A stretch of 64,000 nt of DNA from Candidatus Villigracilaceae bacterium (GCA_026645935.1 JAPKMP010000014.1:1-64000); one strand, 5' to 3'; positions 1 through 7,554 are shown, counted from the stretch's first letter. The notes: generated by a model from the letters alone, not told the origin. Translations and numbers: made by a program.

Positions 1-60
1 CGAGTGGGCGGGTAGTCACAACCAAGTGACCATCAGACCAGACGACTACCTGACAAACCT

Positions 61-133
61 AGGCCAGTGGCTCAATTGGCAGAGCTCTCGTCTCCAAAAC
101 GAGCGGTTGTGGGTTCAAGTCCTACCTGGCCTG
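61..133 (+). tRNA. trnW: tRNA-Trp (CCA anticodon)
   Basis: A complete cloverleaf can be folded: acceptor arms AGGCCAG and CTGGCCT pair fully, the D-stem is GCTC/GAGC, the anticodon stem is CTCGT/ACGAG around loop CTCCAAA, and the T-arm is GTGGG-TTCAAGT-CCTAC. The loop places CCA at the anticodon, which reads UGG (Trp). The 3' CCA is not encoded (the gene is followed by CCT), so it must be added after transcription. tRNA-Trp directly before secE-nusG is a common bacterial order. Bases 1-60 upstream contain no gene I can recognise. Confidence 0.95.
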
Positions 134-141
134 CCTAAGGC

Positions 142-162
142 AACGCCGCGCCCAGCGGCGTT
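142..162 (+). terminator. Hairpin between tRNA-Trp and secE
   Basis: AACGCCGC, loop GCCCA, GCGGCGTT gives an 8-bp stem followed by only a short T run (TTAG). It may act as a weak terminator, or as a processing or attenuation hairpin separating the tRNA from secE mRNA. Confidence 0.55.
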
Positions 163-191
163 TTAGCCGTAAAAACCCGAAGGAGCAAACC

Positions 192-410
192 TTGGCTGAG
201 AAGGCTAAGAAAGTCAAGAAACAGGAGAACGCCATCCAGCGGTATTTCCGCGAGACGACGGGCGAATTCCGCAAAGTAAGCTGGCCCACCTGGCCTGAAG
301 CGCGCCGCCTGACCGGACTCGTGTTGCTTGTAATGGTTGCTGTCGGCCTCTTCCTTGCCGGTGTGGATTTCCTCGCCGGAGAATTGTTGAACCTGATCCT
401 CGCGATCTAG
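192..410 (+). CDS. secE: Preprotein translocase subunit SecE
   Basis: SecE is the essential small subunit of the SecYEG channel in the cytoplasmic membrane. The 72-residue product has the family pattern: a lysine-rich cytosolic amphipathic segment, the conserved stretch around FRKVSWPTWPEA (about residues 26-37), and one transmembrane helix (about 40-65). It starts with TTG; an AGGAG ribosome site lies 6 nt upstream, supporting that start. It is followed 18 nt later by nusG, the usual bacterial order. Confidence 0.95.
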   Translation: MAEKAKKVKKQENAIQRYFRETTGEFRKVSWPTWPEARRLTGLVLLVMVAVGLFLAGVDFLAGELLNLILAI

Positions 411-428
411 TCGAATTGAGAAATTGAG

Positions 429-1121
429 ATGGATTTACCGGAACCGCAAGAGCAGATCGAACAGGAACCGAAGGATGAACAGTCCGCAGAGCAGAATACT
501 CCGGCGGAAAGTTTCGATTCCAATCCGGAACCTGAGCCTGTCTCCGCGCCCGAAACGAAACTCCCCTCGAACCTTCCTCCCGTTGAATCCACCGTCGAAG
601 GACCTGCATGGTATGTGATCCATTGTTACTCGGGCTACGAGAACAAAGTCCGTCACAACCTCGAACAGCGCATCGAAACAATGGGCATGAAGGATAGGAT
701 CTTCGACGTCTTCATCCCCATGCAGGAAGAGATCGAGGTGAAGGATGGCAAACGCCGCACGGTCGAGCGCCATATCTTTCCCGGCTACGTGCTTGTGAAC
801 ATGGTCCTCTCGGAAGAGTCCTGGTATGTGGTGCGCAATACGCCGGGCGTGACCGGTTTCGTGGGCATGGGAAATTCGCCTACGCCGCTTCGTCCTGAGG
901 AGGTTGCTCAGATCGTCAAGCGCACCGAAGCCGATTCGCCCACGGTCAAGGTCACATTCAAGCAGGGCGAACGTGTCCGCATCATCGATGGACCGTTCAA
1001 CGACTTCCGCGGCGTGGTCGCTGAGATCGACATGGAGCGTAGCAAGGTGCGTGTGATGGTCAGTTTCTTCGGGCGCGAAACGCCAGTGGAACTGGACTTT
1101 CTGCAGGTCGAGAAGTCGTAG
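429..1121 (+). CDS. nusG: Transcription termination/antitermination factor NusG
   Basis: NusG binds RNA polymerase and couples it to Rho and the ribosome. The core begins near residue 60 at WYVIHCYSGYENKV (NGN domain), continues through IFPGYVLVNM and the NTPGVTGFVG motif, and ends in a C-terminal KOW domain (GERVRIIDGPFNDFRG, about residues 177-192). Its oddity is an acidic, Pro/Glu-rich extension of about 60 residues before the NGN domain, absent from E. coli NusG. It lies between secE and rplK. Recognition of the core is certain; the exact start among upstream Met codons is less so. Confidence 0.95.
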   Translation: MDLPEPQEQIEQEPKDEQSAEQNTPAESFDSNPEPEPVSAPETKLPSNLPPVESTVEGPAWYVIHCYSGYENKVRHNLEQRIETMGMKDRIFDVFIPMQEEIEVKDGKRRTVERHIFPGYVLVNMVLSEESWYVVRNTPGVTGFVGMGNSPTPLRPEEVAQIVKRTEADSPTVKVTFKQGERVRIIDGPFNDFRGVVAEIDMERSKVRVMVSFFGRETPVELDFLQVEKS

Positions 1122-1252
1122 CAGTGTAAGAAAAACCAAATGGACAGTAGCAGGCTCGGATCGAGTCTGATGCGGTGGGAGGGTCTCCCAGAATGACCCG
1201 CTAAAACCACACCTGTTCCTGCATTGCAGGTGCAGGCAAGGAGTAAATTGAA

Positions 1253-1678
1253 ATGGCAAAGAAACTGAAAGCAGTCGTACGTCTCCAGCTCGAGGCTGGA
1301 AAAGCAAATCCCGCGCCCCCGGTGGGTCCCGCTTTGGCGAGCCATGGCATCAATATCATGGCATTCTGTAAGGAGTACAACGCGCGCACATCGAGCCGCC
1401 CTGGTGAAATTCTCCCGGCGGAGATCACGATCTATACCGATGGTTCCTTCACTTTCGTGCTTCGCACGTCGCCCGCTGCGGTGTTGTTACGCAAGGCCGC
1501 CAAAGTGGAGAAAGGCTCCGGCACGCCGAACAAGGACAAGGTTGGCAAGGTGACCCGCGCCCAGATCAGGGAGATCGCAGAGTTGAAAATGAAAGACCTC
1601 AATGCGATCAACCTCGAAGGCGCGATGTTGCAGATCGAAGGCACCGCCCGCTCGATGGGTATTACGGTGGTTGACTAA
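1253..1678 (+). CDS. rplK: 50S ribosomal protein L11
   Basis: L11 (141 residues, normal length) binds 23S rRNA at the GTPase-associated centre. The N-terminal segment [20 protein letters not shown], the proline-rich hinge and the C-terminal [11 protein letters not shown] ending are all characteristic. AAGGAG lies 11 nt upstream of the ATG. The 131-nt gap after nusG has several short GC-rich inverted repeats (around 1172-1188 and 1207-1230) and may carry leader regulation, but I cannot name it. Confidence 0.97.
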   Translation: MAKKLKAVVRLQLEAGKANPAPPVGPALASHGINIMAFCKEYNARTSSRPGEILPAEITIYTDGSFTFVLRTSPAAVLLRKAAKVEKGSGTPNKDKVGKVTRAQIREIAELKMKDLNAINLEGAMLQIEGTARSMGITVVD

Positions 1679-1728
1679 ATTTGTGGGAGGACGGCTTTGC
1701 GCTGTCCGTTATTACCACGGAGGATAAA

Positions 1729-2442
1729 ATGACTAAACACGGAAAGAAATATCTGGCGGCTCTCGCCAAGGTCGATATCGACAAGATCTATCCTGCACAA
1801 GAAGCGGTGGCTCTTGCAAAAGAGACGAGCATTACAAAATTCGATTCGACCATCGAAGTCCACATGCGCACGACGCTTGATTCACGCCAGTCGGACCAGC
1901 AATTGCGCGATGTGGTTGTGCTTCCGCACGGATTGGGAAAGACCGTTCGCGTATTGGTATTTGCCCAGGGAGAAGGCGCTACGACGGCGCGAGCTGGCGG
2001 CGCGGATTTTGTCGCGGACGACGATGAGTCACTGAAGAAGATCGAAGGCGGCTTGTTGGATTTCGATGTTGCCATTGCCACCCCCGACGCGATGGGCAAG
2101 GTCGGCCGCCTCGGTCGCGTGCTCGGTCCGCGCGGTTTGATGCCGAATCCCAAAGCCGGAACCGTCGTCCCTGCGCAGGATATCGAACGCGCCATCAAGG
2201 AAGCAAAAGCCGGCCGCGTGGAATATCGTCTCGATAAGAGCAACAATATTCACGTCACAATCGGCAAGGCATCTTTCGATGCGCAGAAATTGTATGAGAA
2301 TTACGTGGCGCTGATGGAGGCGATCAACAAGTCCCGCCCTTCCGGCGCAAAAGGCAACTTTATCAAGCGCATTACGGTTGCCTCCACCATGGGACCGGGC
2401 GTAAAGGTCGACCCGGGCGAACATATTGAAGGAGCCGGATAG
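1729..2442 (+). CDS. rplA: 50S ribosomal protein L1
   Basis: L1 forms the mobile stalk at the ribosomal E site and is the translational repressor of the L11 operon in other bacteria. The product is 237 residues from the ATG at 1729, chosen because a GGAGG site sits just upstream and the protein then starts [12 protein letters not shown] as in other L1s; the reading frame stays open to 1681 but lacks a site there. The signature [15 protein letters not shown] is present (about residues 126-140). It follows rplK by 50 nt. Confidence 0.96.
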   Translation: MTKHGKKYLAALAKVDIDKIYPAQEAVALAKETSITKFDSTIEVHMRTTLDSRQSDQQLRDVVVLPHGLGKTVRVLVFAQGEGATTARAGGADFVADDDESLKKIEGGLLDFDVAIATPDAMGKVGRLGRVLGPRGLMPNPKAGTVVPAQDIERAIKEAKAGRVEYRLDKSNNIHVTIGKASFDAQKLYENYVALMEAINKSRPSGAKGNFIKRITVASTMGPGVKVDPGEHIEGAG

Positions 2443-2639
2443 CAAGATATCCGTTAATTCCGAGTAAACCACTTCGCCGATGACGGCGGGTGTGGCGCTC
2501 AAAGCGCCACTTAATTTCCTGCTCAGGTGAGGACCCAGTAGCTATTTCAGCGCCTCCGCGCTGTTCTCCCGTGAGGGAGTGCGAAAAAGTCTTTGCCTGC
2601 GAGAGTGGCAAAGACTTTTTTTGAAAGGAGGTGAACCCT
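2443..2639 (+). promoter_or_regulatory. L10 operon leader with attenuator-like hairpin
   Basis: The 197-nt rplA-rplJ gap is structured. One hairpin is GTGGCGCT/AGCGCCAC at 2492-2510. A segment resembling an L10-binding leader follows (2518-2570). A very strong hairpin at 2584-2620 (AAAAAGTCTTTGCC / GGCAAAGACTTTTT) is followed by a T run, so it looks like a Rho-independent attenuator immediately ahead of the rplJ ribosome site. Autogenous control of rplJL by L10 is established in other bacteria; assignment here is by position and structure. Confidence 0.75.
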
Positions 2640-3170
2640 TTGGCAATTTCAAAACAACGCAAGGAAGAGGTGCTTGCCCAGTACAACGACTGGGTCAAGC
2701 GCAGCCAGGCGGTGATTCTCGTGGAATACACAGGCGCGAACATGAAATCGCTCGATAATCTCCGCGCGAAGATCCGCGAAGCTGGCGGTGAATTCCATGT
2801 GGTCAAAAACACGCTTGTACGCCGCGTTTTTGCGGATAACGGATGGGATGTGCCCGGCGACCTGCTGGTCAAGTCCACGGCTGTTTCGTTCGCGTTCTCA
2901 GACCCAGCTTCCACGGCAAAAGCCCTGACCGATGCAACAAAAGGCAACGAATTCGTAAAGGTCAAAGGCGGTTTCATGGCTGGCAAGGCAATGAACTCCG
3001 CCCAGGTCAAGGCATTATCCGACCTGCCGCCACTGCCCGTCATGCGTGCGACGCTGCTTGGCGTTTTGCAGGCTCCGGCTGGCAAACTCGTCCGCACACT
3101 CGCAGAGCCCGCGCGTGGATTGGCTGCCGTCATCAAAGCGCGCACCGAAAGCGCGCCGGCGGCCGCCTGA
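2640..3170 (+). CDS. rplJ: 50S ribosomal protein L10
   Basis: L10 anchors the L7/L12 dimers in the ribosomal stalk and autoregulates its operon. I place the start at TTG 2640: the perfect ribosome site AAGGAGGTGA (2625-2634) overlaps the upstream in-frame GTG at 2631, which therefore cannot be the start. The 176-residue protein then begins (M)AISKQRKEEVLAQ and shows the L10 core, including EYTGANMKSLDNLRAKIREAG and FHVVKNTLVRR. It precedes rplL by 70 nt. Confidence 0.94.
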   Translation: MAISKQRKEEVLAQYNDWVKRSQAVILVEYTGANMKSLDNLRAKIREAGGEFHVVKNTLVRRVFADNGWDVPGDLLVKSTAVSFAFSDPASTAKALTDATKGNEFVKVKGGFMAGKAMNSAQVKALSDLPPLPVMRATLLGVLQAPAGKLVRTLAEPARGLAAVIKARTESAPAAA

Positions 3171-3240
3171 TTTTACCGATGCGAGTCCATCTCGCAACTT
3201 TGAATTACACAAACCATTTCTTAGCTAGGAGTGCTAACCA

Positions 3241-3624
3241 ATGTCTGACAAACTCGCAAAACTCGTGGATGAACTTTCCACCCTTTCCGTTCTCGAGGCG
3301 GCTGACCTCGTGAAAATGCTCGAAGAAAAGTGGGGCGTTTCCGCCGCCGCTCCTGTGGCTGTTGCCGCCGTCGCCGGGGCTGGCGCTGCCGCCGCCGAAC
3401 CCGTAGAAGAGAAGACCGAGTTCGATGTGGTCATCAAGGATGCAGGCGCCAAAAAGATCGATGTCATCAAGGTCATCCGCCAGTTGACCAGCCTCGGTCT
3501 CGGCGAAGCCAAAGCGCTCGCCGAAGCCGGTGGCTCCAAGGTCCTCACTGGTGTGGGCAAGGAGGCCGCTATGGACGCCAAGAAGAAGCTCGAAGAAGCC
3601 GGCGCCCAGGTCGTCGTCGAGTAA
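3241..3624 (+). CDS. rplL: 50S ribosomal protein L7/L12
   Basis: L7/L12 is the multicopy stalk protein that recruits translation factors. The 127 residues show the N-terminal dimerisation helices ([20 protein letters not shown]), an Ala/Val-rich hinge (about 38-55), and the C-terminal factor-binding domain with [29 protein letters not shown] lies 10 nt before the ATG. It ends the ribosomal block and is followed by a clear terminator. Confidence 0.97.
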   Translation: MSDKLAKLVDELSTLSVLEAADLVKMLEEKWGVSAAAPVAVAAVAGAGAAAAEPVEEKTEFDVVIKDAGAKKIDVIKVIRQLTSLGLGEAKALAEAGGSKVLTGVGKEAAMDAKKKLEEAGAQVVVE

Positions 3625-3644
3625 ACCCTTTCAAAAATGCAAGC

Positions 3645-3675
3645 AAAAGATGGCTTTTCAAGAGCCATCTTTTTG
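3645..3675 (+). terminator. Rho-independent terminator of the L11/L10 block
   Basis: AAAAGATGGCT, a short loop, then AGCCATCTTTT and further T residues: an 11-bp stem with a T tract 20 nt after rplL. It separates the ribosomal genes from the ubiquitin-like operon. Confidence 0.92.
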
Positions 3676-3720
3676 TTTAACCAGTACCCATTTCCCATTC
3701 GCGTTGAAAGGGGAAGTTCC

Positions 3721-3754
3721 TATAATTCTCGCTAGTGGTCTGACCACCAGACCA
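3721..3754 (+). promoter_or_regulatory. -10 box and FadR-type operator of the ubiquitin-like operon
   Basis: A consensus -10 hexamer TATAAT lies at 3721-3726; no convincing -35 is seen at 17-nt spacing (the TTGAAA at 3704 is only 11 nt away). Immediately downstream, at 3735-3747, is the perfect 13-nt palindrome GTGGTCTGACCAC, whose core TGGTCTGACCA fits the operator class of FadR-type GntR regulators. A second, overlapping inverted repeat pairs TGGTCTG (3736-3742) with CAGACCA (3748-3754). A protein bound here would cover the transcription start, so repression is expected. The adjacent gene encodes a GntR-type DNA-binding domain, suggesting autoregulation. Confidence 0.8.
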
Positions 3755-3761
3755 AAATATT

Positions 3762-5417
3762 ATGAAAATCGAACGAGTTTCCCACAAACCCCTTGCCGAG
3801 ACGGTCGCAGGTGAGCTTGCCGCTTCTCTCTTGAACGGGAGTCTGACTCCCGGCACACAACTCCCGCCTGAGCGCGAGTTGATCGTCAAATTCGGCATCA
3901 GCCGGGCCACCCTGCGCGAAGCGCTCAAGATGCTCGAAAAACACAGCCTGTTGGAGTCGCGCCCGCACGTCGGCTGGTTCGCACGCGAGGTCAACGAATC
4001 GAACCTGACCCGGGCGAAGGAACTGGCTGGAAGGAATGGGAGACAGGCTGAAAGTCCGGCTCGAAGCGAGCCGCCCACGAGTCCGATCCGGGTGCCCATC
4101 GCTTCCGATAAGCCGATTCGCATCCCAAATTTAAATAAGGACCGCCTCGGGACGTTCGACTTCATCTCGTGGTGGGATCGTGATAAAGTCCAAAATGCAA
4201 GAGTCATGGTCATCGGCGCAGGCGCGCTTGGCAACGAGGTCATAAAAAACCTGGCTTTGATGGGTGTGGGGCATATTTTCATTGTGGATTTCGATAAGAT
4301 CGAAATGGCGAACTTGAGCCGCTCAGTTCTCTTTCGTGAAACGGATAGCAACCGCAGTAAAGCGGAAATCGCCGCTGCGCGCGCGAAAACCGTCAATCCA
4401 CAGGTGCATGTTCAGTATGTGAACGGAGATGTTACATCCAAAGTCGGGCTGGGAATCTTCCGCCGCATGGACGCGGTCATCGGTTGTCTTGATAACCGCG
4501 AGGCGCGCCTGGCGGTGAACCGCTTTTGTTACTGGATAAACAAACCCTGGGTGGACGGCGCAATCCAGGAACTGCTTGGTTTGGTGCGCGTCTTTGTGCC
4601 GGGTCAGGGCGCATGTTATGAATGCACCCTGACCGAACAGGCACTGCGAGATTTGTCACTTCGCTATTCATGCCCATTGCTTGCCCGGCAAAACGTTCTC
4701 CTGGGTAAAGTTCCGACCACGCCGACCATCGCCTCGATCATCGGCGCGATGCAATCGCAGGAGGCGTTGAAATTGATCAACAGCATGCCTGTCGAGCCGG
4801 GCAAGGTGACTCACTTTAACGGCATGGTCAACGAAATGCACACGACAGCCTATGTACCGCGCGATGATTGCGAGTCCCATTGGACGTATGGGACGATCAC
4901 AGAACTTCCCGCCCGCGCCGAACGGACGACGCTCGACGATTTGCTCCGCATCGCCTGCGCGGACCTCGGGCTGAATGCCGTAATCGAACTGGACCAGGAA
5001 CTGGTTACGAAGTTCGAATGCCCGAACTGCAAAACGGTCGAGGAAGTATTGCGCCCGCTCGGCGAGGTCTCGTTGGAAGCCGGGCATTGCCCGAACTGCG
5101 GCATTTTGCGCGAAGCTTTTCTGACCCACGTCATCACCGGCGAAGAAAAATTCCTTCATCGCACGCTGGCGAGCGTCGGAGTGCCGCCCCTGCATATCAT
5201 CCGCGCTCACAACGGCGAGGAATACCGCTTTTATGAACTGACGGGCGATCTCGATCAGGCTCTTCATTTCCATGATTTCGAGACACGGATCGGACTCGAA
5301 GACAAGAAAGAGATGCGCATCCGGATCAAAGAAGCGCCGCTTCATATCAAAGATATAAAAGCAGCCCCGGTCTTGCGGGTAGGCTCGGGACGAATCCGCC
5401 TACGGGACGAGAAATGA
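3762..5417 (+). CDS. GntR-type DNA-binding domain fused to ubiquitin-activating E1-like enzyme
   Basis: This 551-residue fusion should adenylate the C-terminus of the ubiquitin-like protein and take it onto a cysteine. Residues 5-75 are a GntR/FadR winged helix (LNGSLTPGTQLPPERELIVKF, then ISRATLREALKMLEKH). After a Pro/Ser-rich linker, residues 130-365 form the E1 adenylation domain: nucleotide motif GAGALG (152-157), D176 and D178, N184/R187, K200 and D244. The ACYECTL segment (284-290) followed by C304 resembles the region around the catalytic cysteine of eukaryotic UBA2/UBA3; C304 is my candidate. The C-terminal extension (370-551) carries two CPNC knuckles (420-423, 443-446), probably a zinc ribbon. 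It is the first gene of the operon and its stop is one base from the next start. A simple MoeB/ThiF sulfur-transfer role is unlikely given E2, RING and JAMM neighbours. Confidence 0.92.
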   Translation: MKIERVSHKPLAETVAGELAASLLNGSLTPGTQLPPERELIVKFGISRATLREALKMLEKHSLLESRPHVGWFAREVNESNLTRAKELAGRNGRQAESPARSEPPTSPIRVPIASDKPIRIPNLNKDRLGTFDFISWWDRDKVQNARVMVIGAGALGNEVIKNLALMGVGHIFIVDFDKIEMANLSRSVLFRETDSNRSKAEIAAARAKTVNPQVHVQYVNGDVTSKVGLGIFRRMDAVIGCLDNREARLAVNRFCYWINKPWVDGAIQELLGLVRVFVPGQGACYECTLTEQALRDLSLRYSCPLLARQNVLLGKVPTTPTIASIIGAMQSQEALKLINSMPVEPGKVTHFNGMVNEMHTTAYVPRDDCESHWTYGTITELPARAERTTLDDLLRIACADLGLNAVIELDQELVTKFECPNCKTVEEVLRPLGEVSLEAGHCPNCGILREAFLTHVITGEEKFLHRTLASVGVPPLHIIRAHNGEEYRFYELTGDLDQALHFHDFETRIGLEDKKEMRIRIKEAPLHIKDIKAAPVLRVGSGRIRLRDEK

Positions 5418-5418
5418 T

Positions 5419-6303
5419 ATGAATGCCCGAATGTCCGTTCATGCTGCCGCCATGACAAGCGATACCTCAACCTCCTCGTATTCCCCAGGATTCGTTCGCA
5501 GACTGGTGGGATGCCTGATGTTCGTTCTGATGATTGCGGGTTTCATGGCGTTGATCCAAAGGTATCAGGAAAACCTTACTCCGTTCCTGATGATTATCTT
5601 TGCCGTTCTCGCCGTCGGACTTGCGTCTGGTTCCGCACCCCGCGCCAGTTTCTACGACCGGCCCGGTTGGATTTCGTTCCTGGTCATGCTGATCCTTTTA
5701 CCGATCGGTATGCTCGCCCTGGGTTTTTTTACAAACTGGCAGATTGGTATCGGTCCGCTCGAACCCTGGCTCGACGGGGTTTTGGATCATGAACAGATAG
5801 TTCAACTTGGAAGCGCGTTGATCGTGGCTGTAATATCCCTCGCCGCCTGGAGGAGAAAACCCCCAAAGGTCGGGCGCGAGTCATCGGTATCTCATCAATC
5901 GTTGAATATGAGGGAATCGGTGAAGGTTCCGGTCCCTGTCCGTTCCAATGGAAATATTCGTTTGTTGCGCGGGCGCGCCTCGAACGCGCCGATTTCTGCC
6001 CGCATAGGGAATCTGTTCCCCCGCATCAAGTCTTTGCCGGGATTCCGTTGGGGAAGGCGCGACAGACCTCTTTCGCTATCCTTCAAGAACAAGGGAAGCC
6101 GATTGGGATATCAGCGATCCAGACGCAAACCCAACGTGCAGGTCTCATTGTACGAAGTACACCGCTGTCCCTATTGTCTGGAGGAAGTCAAACTGACCGA
6201 TCCGCGCGGCGTGAAAAAATGCGAGATTTGCAATACCGTGCATCATGCGGACTGCTGGGATGTTACAGGCGAATGCCAGGTCCCGCACCTCAATACCTTG
6301 TGA
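5419..6303 (+). CDS. Four-TM membrane protein with C-terminal RING-like finger (E3 candidate)
   Basis: A 294-residue protein with four hydrophobic segments (about 25-48, 53-71, 84-106, 125-144), a basic cytosolic linker (145-245), and a C-terminal zinc finger. The finger is C250-x2-C253 ... C268-x2-C271 ... H276-x2-C279-W ... C286 ... H290, a cross-brace layout of the prokaryotic RING type. By position it is the natural E3, holding the E2 at the membrane. Its ATG follows the E1 stop by one base, so the two are translationally coupled. No enzyme residue is expected in a RING. The alternative is a non-E3 zinc finger, but the neighbouring E1, E2, Ubl and JAMM genes favour E3. Confidence 0.85.
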   Translation: MNARMSVHAAAMTSDTSTSSYSPGFVRRLVGCLMFVLMIAGFMALIQRYQENLTPFLMIIFAVLAVGLASGSAPRASFYDRPGWISFLVMLILLPIGMLALGFFTNWQIGIGPLEPWLDGVLDHEQIVQLGSALIVAVISLAAWRRKPPKVGRESSVSHQSLNMRESVKVPVPVRSNGNIRLLRGRASNAPISARIGNLFPRIKSLPGFRWGRRDRPLSLSFKNKGSRLGYQRSRRKPNVQVSLYEVHRCPYCLEEVKLTDPRGVKKCEICNTVHHADCWDVTGECQVPHLNTL

Positions 6304-6316
6304 ACGGAGAATCGAC

Positions 6317-7165
6317 ATGTCCGACCTGAATGTAACCATAGTCCTTCCAAGCGGGGGCGCGCGCGCAGCGGAGATTCCCGACGACGTGCCGGTTCGCGAT
6401 TTGATGCCTGAGTTGGCTTCGTTATTGGAACTTCCCACCGTCGGCCCTGATGGACGCCCGATGGGATACCGGCTCGACAGCAAAGCCCTCGGCAGGGAAT
6501 TGAAAGAGAACGAGACTCTTTCCGCAGCGGGAGTTCCTGAAAACGACCGCCTCATGCTGACCGCAGACATCACAGCCGGAAGCGTCGTTTCTGTCGCCGG
6601 GAGCCCGCGCATGAGACGCCTGAAAAACGATTTCGAACTCATGCAGGAGATTGCCGCCCGCAGCGACTTGATCACTTTCAAGGCTGTGGATGCCCGCCCG
6701 GGAGTCCCACCCGAACGCTATATCGTGACCTTCGCCTGCAAGAGCATCATCGGCATCGATTCATCGGGCAGACCAAAATATGGAAACAATCATCAAGTGG
6801 AGATCTACCTGCATACTCAATACCCGCAGCGCTGGCCGGGCATGAAGTGGATGACTCCGATATGGCACCCCAACATCAATCACCTGAACGGGAGCGTGTG
6901 TATCGACGCTGCCTGGTGGACCGCAAGCCGTTCTCTGGACCGTCTGGTCGTCATGTTGGGGGAAATGCTCCAGTGGAAGAATTTTCACGACGACCCGACC
7001 AAACCTCCGTTCCCGTGGGATGCGGATGCGGCGCGCTGGTCCCGCGAATATCGCAAGAAACATCCCAATGAGTTCCCTGTGGACCGTCGTGAACTCCTCC
7101 GCCCGGAACGAGTAAAGATAAAACCGGTGGAGAAGAAGAAATCGCCGGTGATCAAATTGAAATAG
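6317..7165 (+). CDS. Ubiquitin-like domain fused to E2 conjugating enzyme (UBC fold)
   Basis: I start at ATG 6317 (GGAGA just upstream); the longer frame from 6245 would overlap the RING gene and lacks a site. Of 282 residues, 1-88 are a YukD/EsaB-type ubiquitin-like domain ending TAG, and about 95-255 a UBC domain. The E2 hallmark is complete: W-H184-P185-N186, then the active-site C195 in GSVCID, followed by the WW pair, as in eukaryotic E2s. The tail (262-282) is lysine-rich. The N-terminal domain matches the separate Ubl encoded next at 68 of 88 positions. Cytosolic; it should receive Ubl from the E1 and work with the RING protein. Confidence 0.93.
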   Translation: MSDLNVTIVLPSGGARAAEIPDDVPVRDLMPELASLLELPTVGPDGRPMGYRLDSKALGRELKENETLSAAGVPENDRLMLTADITAGSVVSVAGSPRMRRLKNDFELMQEIAARSDLITFKAVDARPGVPPERYIVTFACKSIIGIDSSGRPKYGNNHQVEIYLHTQYPQRWPGMKWMTPIWHPNINHLNGSVCIDAAWWTASRSLDRLVVMLGEMLQWKNFHDDPTKPPFPWDADAARWSREYRKKHPNEFPVDRRELLRPERVKIKPVEKKKSPVIKLK

Positions 7166-7222
7166 TCATCGTTGCGCGCTTACAAAGTTTTGTATTTGAG
7201 AATTAGTGAAAAGGAGAAAAAT

Positions 7223-7489
7223 ATGTCCGATATACCTGTCACCCTGGTTCTACCCTCCGGGGGCACCCGCACCGCCGAGGTTCCCGATGATGTAGTCGTG
7301 AAGGATCTTATTCCGGAATTGACAACGTCCCTGGAACTGCCCACCACTGGACCCGATGGAAGACCGATGTCCTATCGGTTGGACAGCAAGGCGCTTGGTC
7401 GCGAACTGAAGGAGACCGAAACGCTCTCCCAGGCGGGAATCCCACAAAACGACCGGTTGATGATGACGGCCGACGTAACCGCCGGTTGA
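7223..7489 (+). CDS. Free ubiquitin-like modifier (YukD/EsaB-like)
   Basis: An 88-residue protein starting at ATG 7223, which has the best ribosome site of the operon (AAGGAG, 6 nt upstream), consistent with a modifier needed in excess. The pattern VTLVLPSGG, PDDVVVKDL, LGRELKETETL and NDRLMMTAD matches the YukD/EsaB ubiquitin-like family. It ends at a single glycine (VTAG-stop), so the conjugation-competent end would be made without trimming. It is 77 percent identical to the E2 N-terminal domain. The mature-gene reading from 7172 is rejected because of the ribosome site and the match to the E2 domain. Confidence 0.92.
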   Translation: MSDIPVTLVLPSGGTRTAEVPDDVVVKDLIPELTTSLELPTTGPDGRPMSYRLDSKALGRELKETETLSQAGIPQNDRLMMTADVTAG

Positions 7490-7495
7490 CCTTCA

Positions 7496-7532
7496 AGGCG
7501 GGCTGCTCCAGCTCGCATGGAACAGCCCGCCT
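7496..7532 (+). promoter_or_regulatory. Intergenic hairpin between modifier and protease genes
   Basis: AGGCGGGCTG (7496-7505) pairs perfectly with CAGCCCGCCT (7523-7532), with a partly paired internal loop. It begins 6 nt after the modifier stop codon and is followed by ATTTAAA, not a T tract, so it is better read as an mRNA-stabilising or partial-termination hairpin that keeps the modifier more abundant than the downstream protease. Confidence 0.7.
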
Positions 7533-7554
7533 CATTTAAACACTGGATCATCGA

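Noticed and set aside
11-50. GGTAGTC/GACTACC inverted repeat upstream of tRNA-Trp as a regulatory element
   Set aside because: Only 7 bp with a 26-nt loop at the window edge; too weak to call.
435-1307. Long minus-strand reading frame opposite nusG
   Set aside because: Shadow of nusG: Arg/His/Leu-rich composition, no ribosome site, no domain.
3704-3726. TTGAAA as the -35 box of the ubiquitin-like operon
   Set aside because: It is only 11 nt from TATAAT, too short for a sigma-70-type promoter, so only the -10 was kept.
3762-5417. Reading the E1 as MoeB/ThiF sulfur-carrier enzyme
   Set aside because: The E2, RING, JAMM and modifier genes in the same operon, the ACYECTL-C304 segment and the GntR fusion do not fit a cofactor-synthesis role.
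6245-6316. Longer start of the E2 gene
   Set aside because: It would overlap the RING gene by about 60 nt, lacks a ribosome site, and adds residues with no match to the free modifier.
7172-7222. Longer start of the modifier gene
   Set aside because: AAGGAG lies inside it and the extra residues are absent from the homologous E2 domain.
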